Part shown: positions 24,960 to 25,641 of the stretch, piece by piece
Layout: every line of letters starts with the position of its first letter
How positions within the stretch are numbered: the stretch's first letter is position 1
NCBI GenBank assembly: GCA_016287975.1
Contig: JAEEXV010000288.1
Location: forward strand, 1 to 25,641
Origin: Lentisphaeria bacterium
GTDB lineage: Bacteria > Verrucomicrobiota > Lentisphaeria > Oligosphaerales > Oligosphaeraceae
Reading direction: 5' to 3'
Length of the DNA: 25,641 nt
Notes under the pieces: model-generated
What the model saw: only the letters and a program-made list of their open reading frames with translations
Told to the model about the DNA's origin: nothing
The model's database searches: none
Made by a program: the position numbers and the translations under genes

Positions 24960-25641
24960 TCATTGACCAAGAGCGTCGCGCGTCGCCGCGTGGATCTCCG
25001 CCACCAGGCGCGGCAGCAGTTCCGCCTCGGGAAACGAGGCGACGCGAACGCCGCGCTTGAAGAGCACCCCGCGGCCATTGCCGCCTGCGACGCCGACATC
25101 GGCGTCCGCCGCCTCCCCAGGGCCGTTGACCTCGCAGCCCATGACCGCGATCTTCTTCAGCGCTATATGCTTTCCGCTGGCAAGGATGCGGTTCACCTCC
25201 GCCTCGACCGCCTCCGCCAGCGGAATCAGCCCGAAACGGGTGCGCCCGCAGGTCGGGCACGAGATGATCTGCGGGCGTCCAGGACGCAGACCCAGCGCGT
25301 CCAGGATGCGCAGCGCGGCGGTGATCTCCGCCTCTGGCGGCGCCGTCAGCGAGACGCGGATGGTGTCGCCGATGCCGTCCAGCAGCAAGGCCCCGATGCC
25401 GATGGCGGACTTGACCACGCCCGCCGCAGGCGTCCCCGCCTCGGTGACGCCGATGTGCTGCGGCCAGTCGGAGAGCCGCGCGAAACGGCGGCACGCCGCG
25501 ACCGTCATCGCCAGGTCGCTGGACTTGAGGCTGACCTTGAGGCTGGCGCATCCCGCCGCCTCGAAGACTTTCAGATATTCAAGCGCGCTTTCGACCATCG
25601 CCTCGGCCGTGCGCCCGTGGCGCGCCTCCGCCGTGGGCGAG
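24960..25641 (-). CDS. ispG: 4-hydroxy-3-methylbut-2-en-1-yl diphosphate synthase, C-terminal part (5' end outside window)
   Basis: The frame stays open to the window edge, reading SPTAEARHGRTAEAMVESAL before the first in-window Met, so about 227 C-terminal residues are present. Family landmarks are clear: KVSLKSSD, HIGVTEAG, SAIGIGALLLDGIGDTIRVS, then CPTCGRT and GCEVNGPGEAADADVG. These supply the Cys ligands of the 4Fe-4S cluster and the conserved Glu. The enzyme (GcpE) makes HMBPP from MEcPP in the MEP isoprenoid pathway in the cytoplasm. It is a single-copy core gene, convergent with the GH95-like gene and functionally unrelated to the glycan loci. It has no CCGG site, unlike its left neighbour, which makes it a useful reference for host composition. 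Confidence 0.96.
   Translation of the reverse strand, partial: SPTAEARHGRTAEAMVESALEYLKVFEAAGCASLKVSLKSSDLAMTVAACRRFARLSDWPQHIGVTEAGTPAAGVVKSAIGIGALLLDGIGDTIRVSLTAPPEAEITAALRILDALGLRPGRPQIISCPTCGRTRFGLIPLAEAVEAEVNRILASGKHIALKKIAVMGCEVNGPGEAADADVGVAGGNGRGVLFKRGVRVASFPEAELLPRLVAEIHAATRDALGQ

Noticed and set aside
24766..25551. Minus-strand open frame overlapping ispG
   Set aside because: It is out of frame with ispG, whose motifs are unmistakable.
1..25641. CRISPR array, tRNA, rRNA, integrase, transposase
   Set aside because: None seen on either strand; the only tandem array (36-193) has no spacers, and no mobility gene flanks the candidate island.

Overview
The window looks like a GC-rich chromosome segment from the PVC group, most likely Lentisphaerota (Victivallis-like gut or sediment bacteria). 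Two genes encode type II-secretion/prepilin-like proteins with the [17 protein letters not shown] start and a C-terminal H-x9-DG motif, a family greatly expanded in Lentisphaerota and Planctomycetota. These sit inside operons of unusual glycoside hydrolase-like proteins. The lineage is inferred from family content only.

Layout. (1) 1-193: a G-rich 35-bp tandem repeat. (2) 195-8208, minus strand: a tight operon read as pseudopilin, WbsX/GH99-like protein, exported LamG plus hydrolase-like protein, exported giant hydrolase-like protein. It is divergent from an AraC regulator (8447-9226, plus). (3) 9233-9535: a decayed gene fragment. (4) 19047 down to 9536, minus strand: a six-gene operon read as exported DUF4838/CBM9-like protein, sialidase-fold protein, pseudopilin, sodium:solute symporter, small exported protein, hydrolase-like protein. 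(5) 19353-24759, plus strand and divergent from (4): hydrolase-like protein, AraC regulator, GH95-like hydrolase. (6) 24760-24959: an intergenic stretch with a long imperfect hairpin. (7) 24960 to the end, minus strand: the 3' part of ispG, a core isoprenoid gene.

How the genes may work together (inference). Each of the two minus-strand operons combines an exported or surface arm (signal-peptide hydrolases and a pseudopilin) with proteins lacking a signal that could finish the glycan inside the cell. The larger locus adds a symporter for the released sugar. AraC regulators sit beside or inside the loci as likely sugar sensors. No SusC/SusD pair is present. Stop/start overlaps (ATGA or TAATG) tie several genes together.

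The most striking pattern is compositional. The tetranucleotide CCGG is nearly absent from genes 195-7491 (one site by eye in 7.3 kb), from 7918-9210 (none) and from 24792-25641 including ispG (none), but is abundant from about 9300 to 24791. In depleted parts, Pro-Gly is written CCA GG or CCT GG. This suggests a genome that has lost CCGG and a roughly 15.5-kb glycan-use island that has not yet done so. The left edge of that island falls on the decayed gene and the right edge on the hairpin-bearing intergenic stretch.
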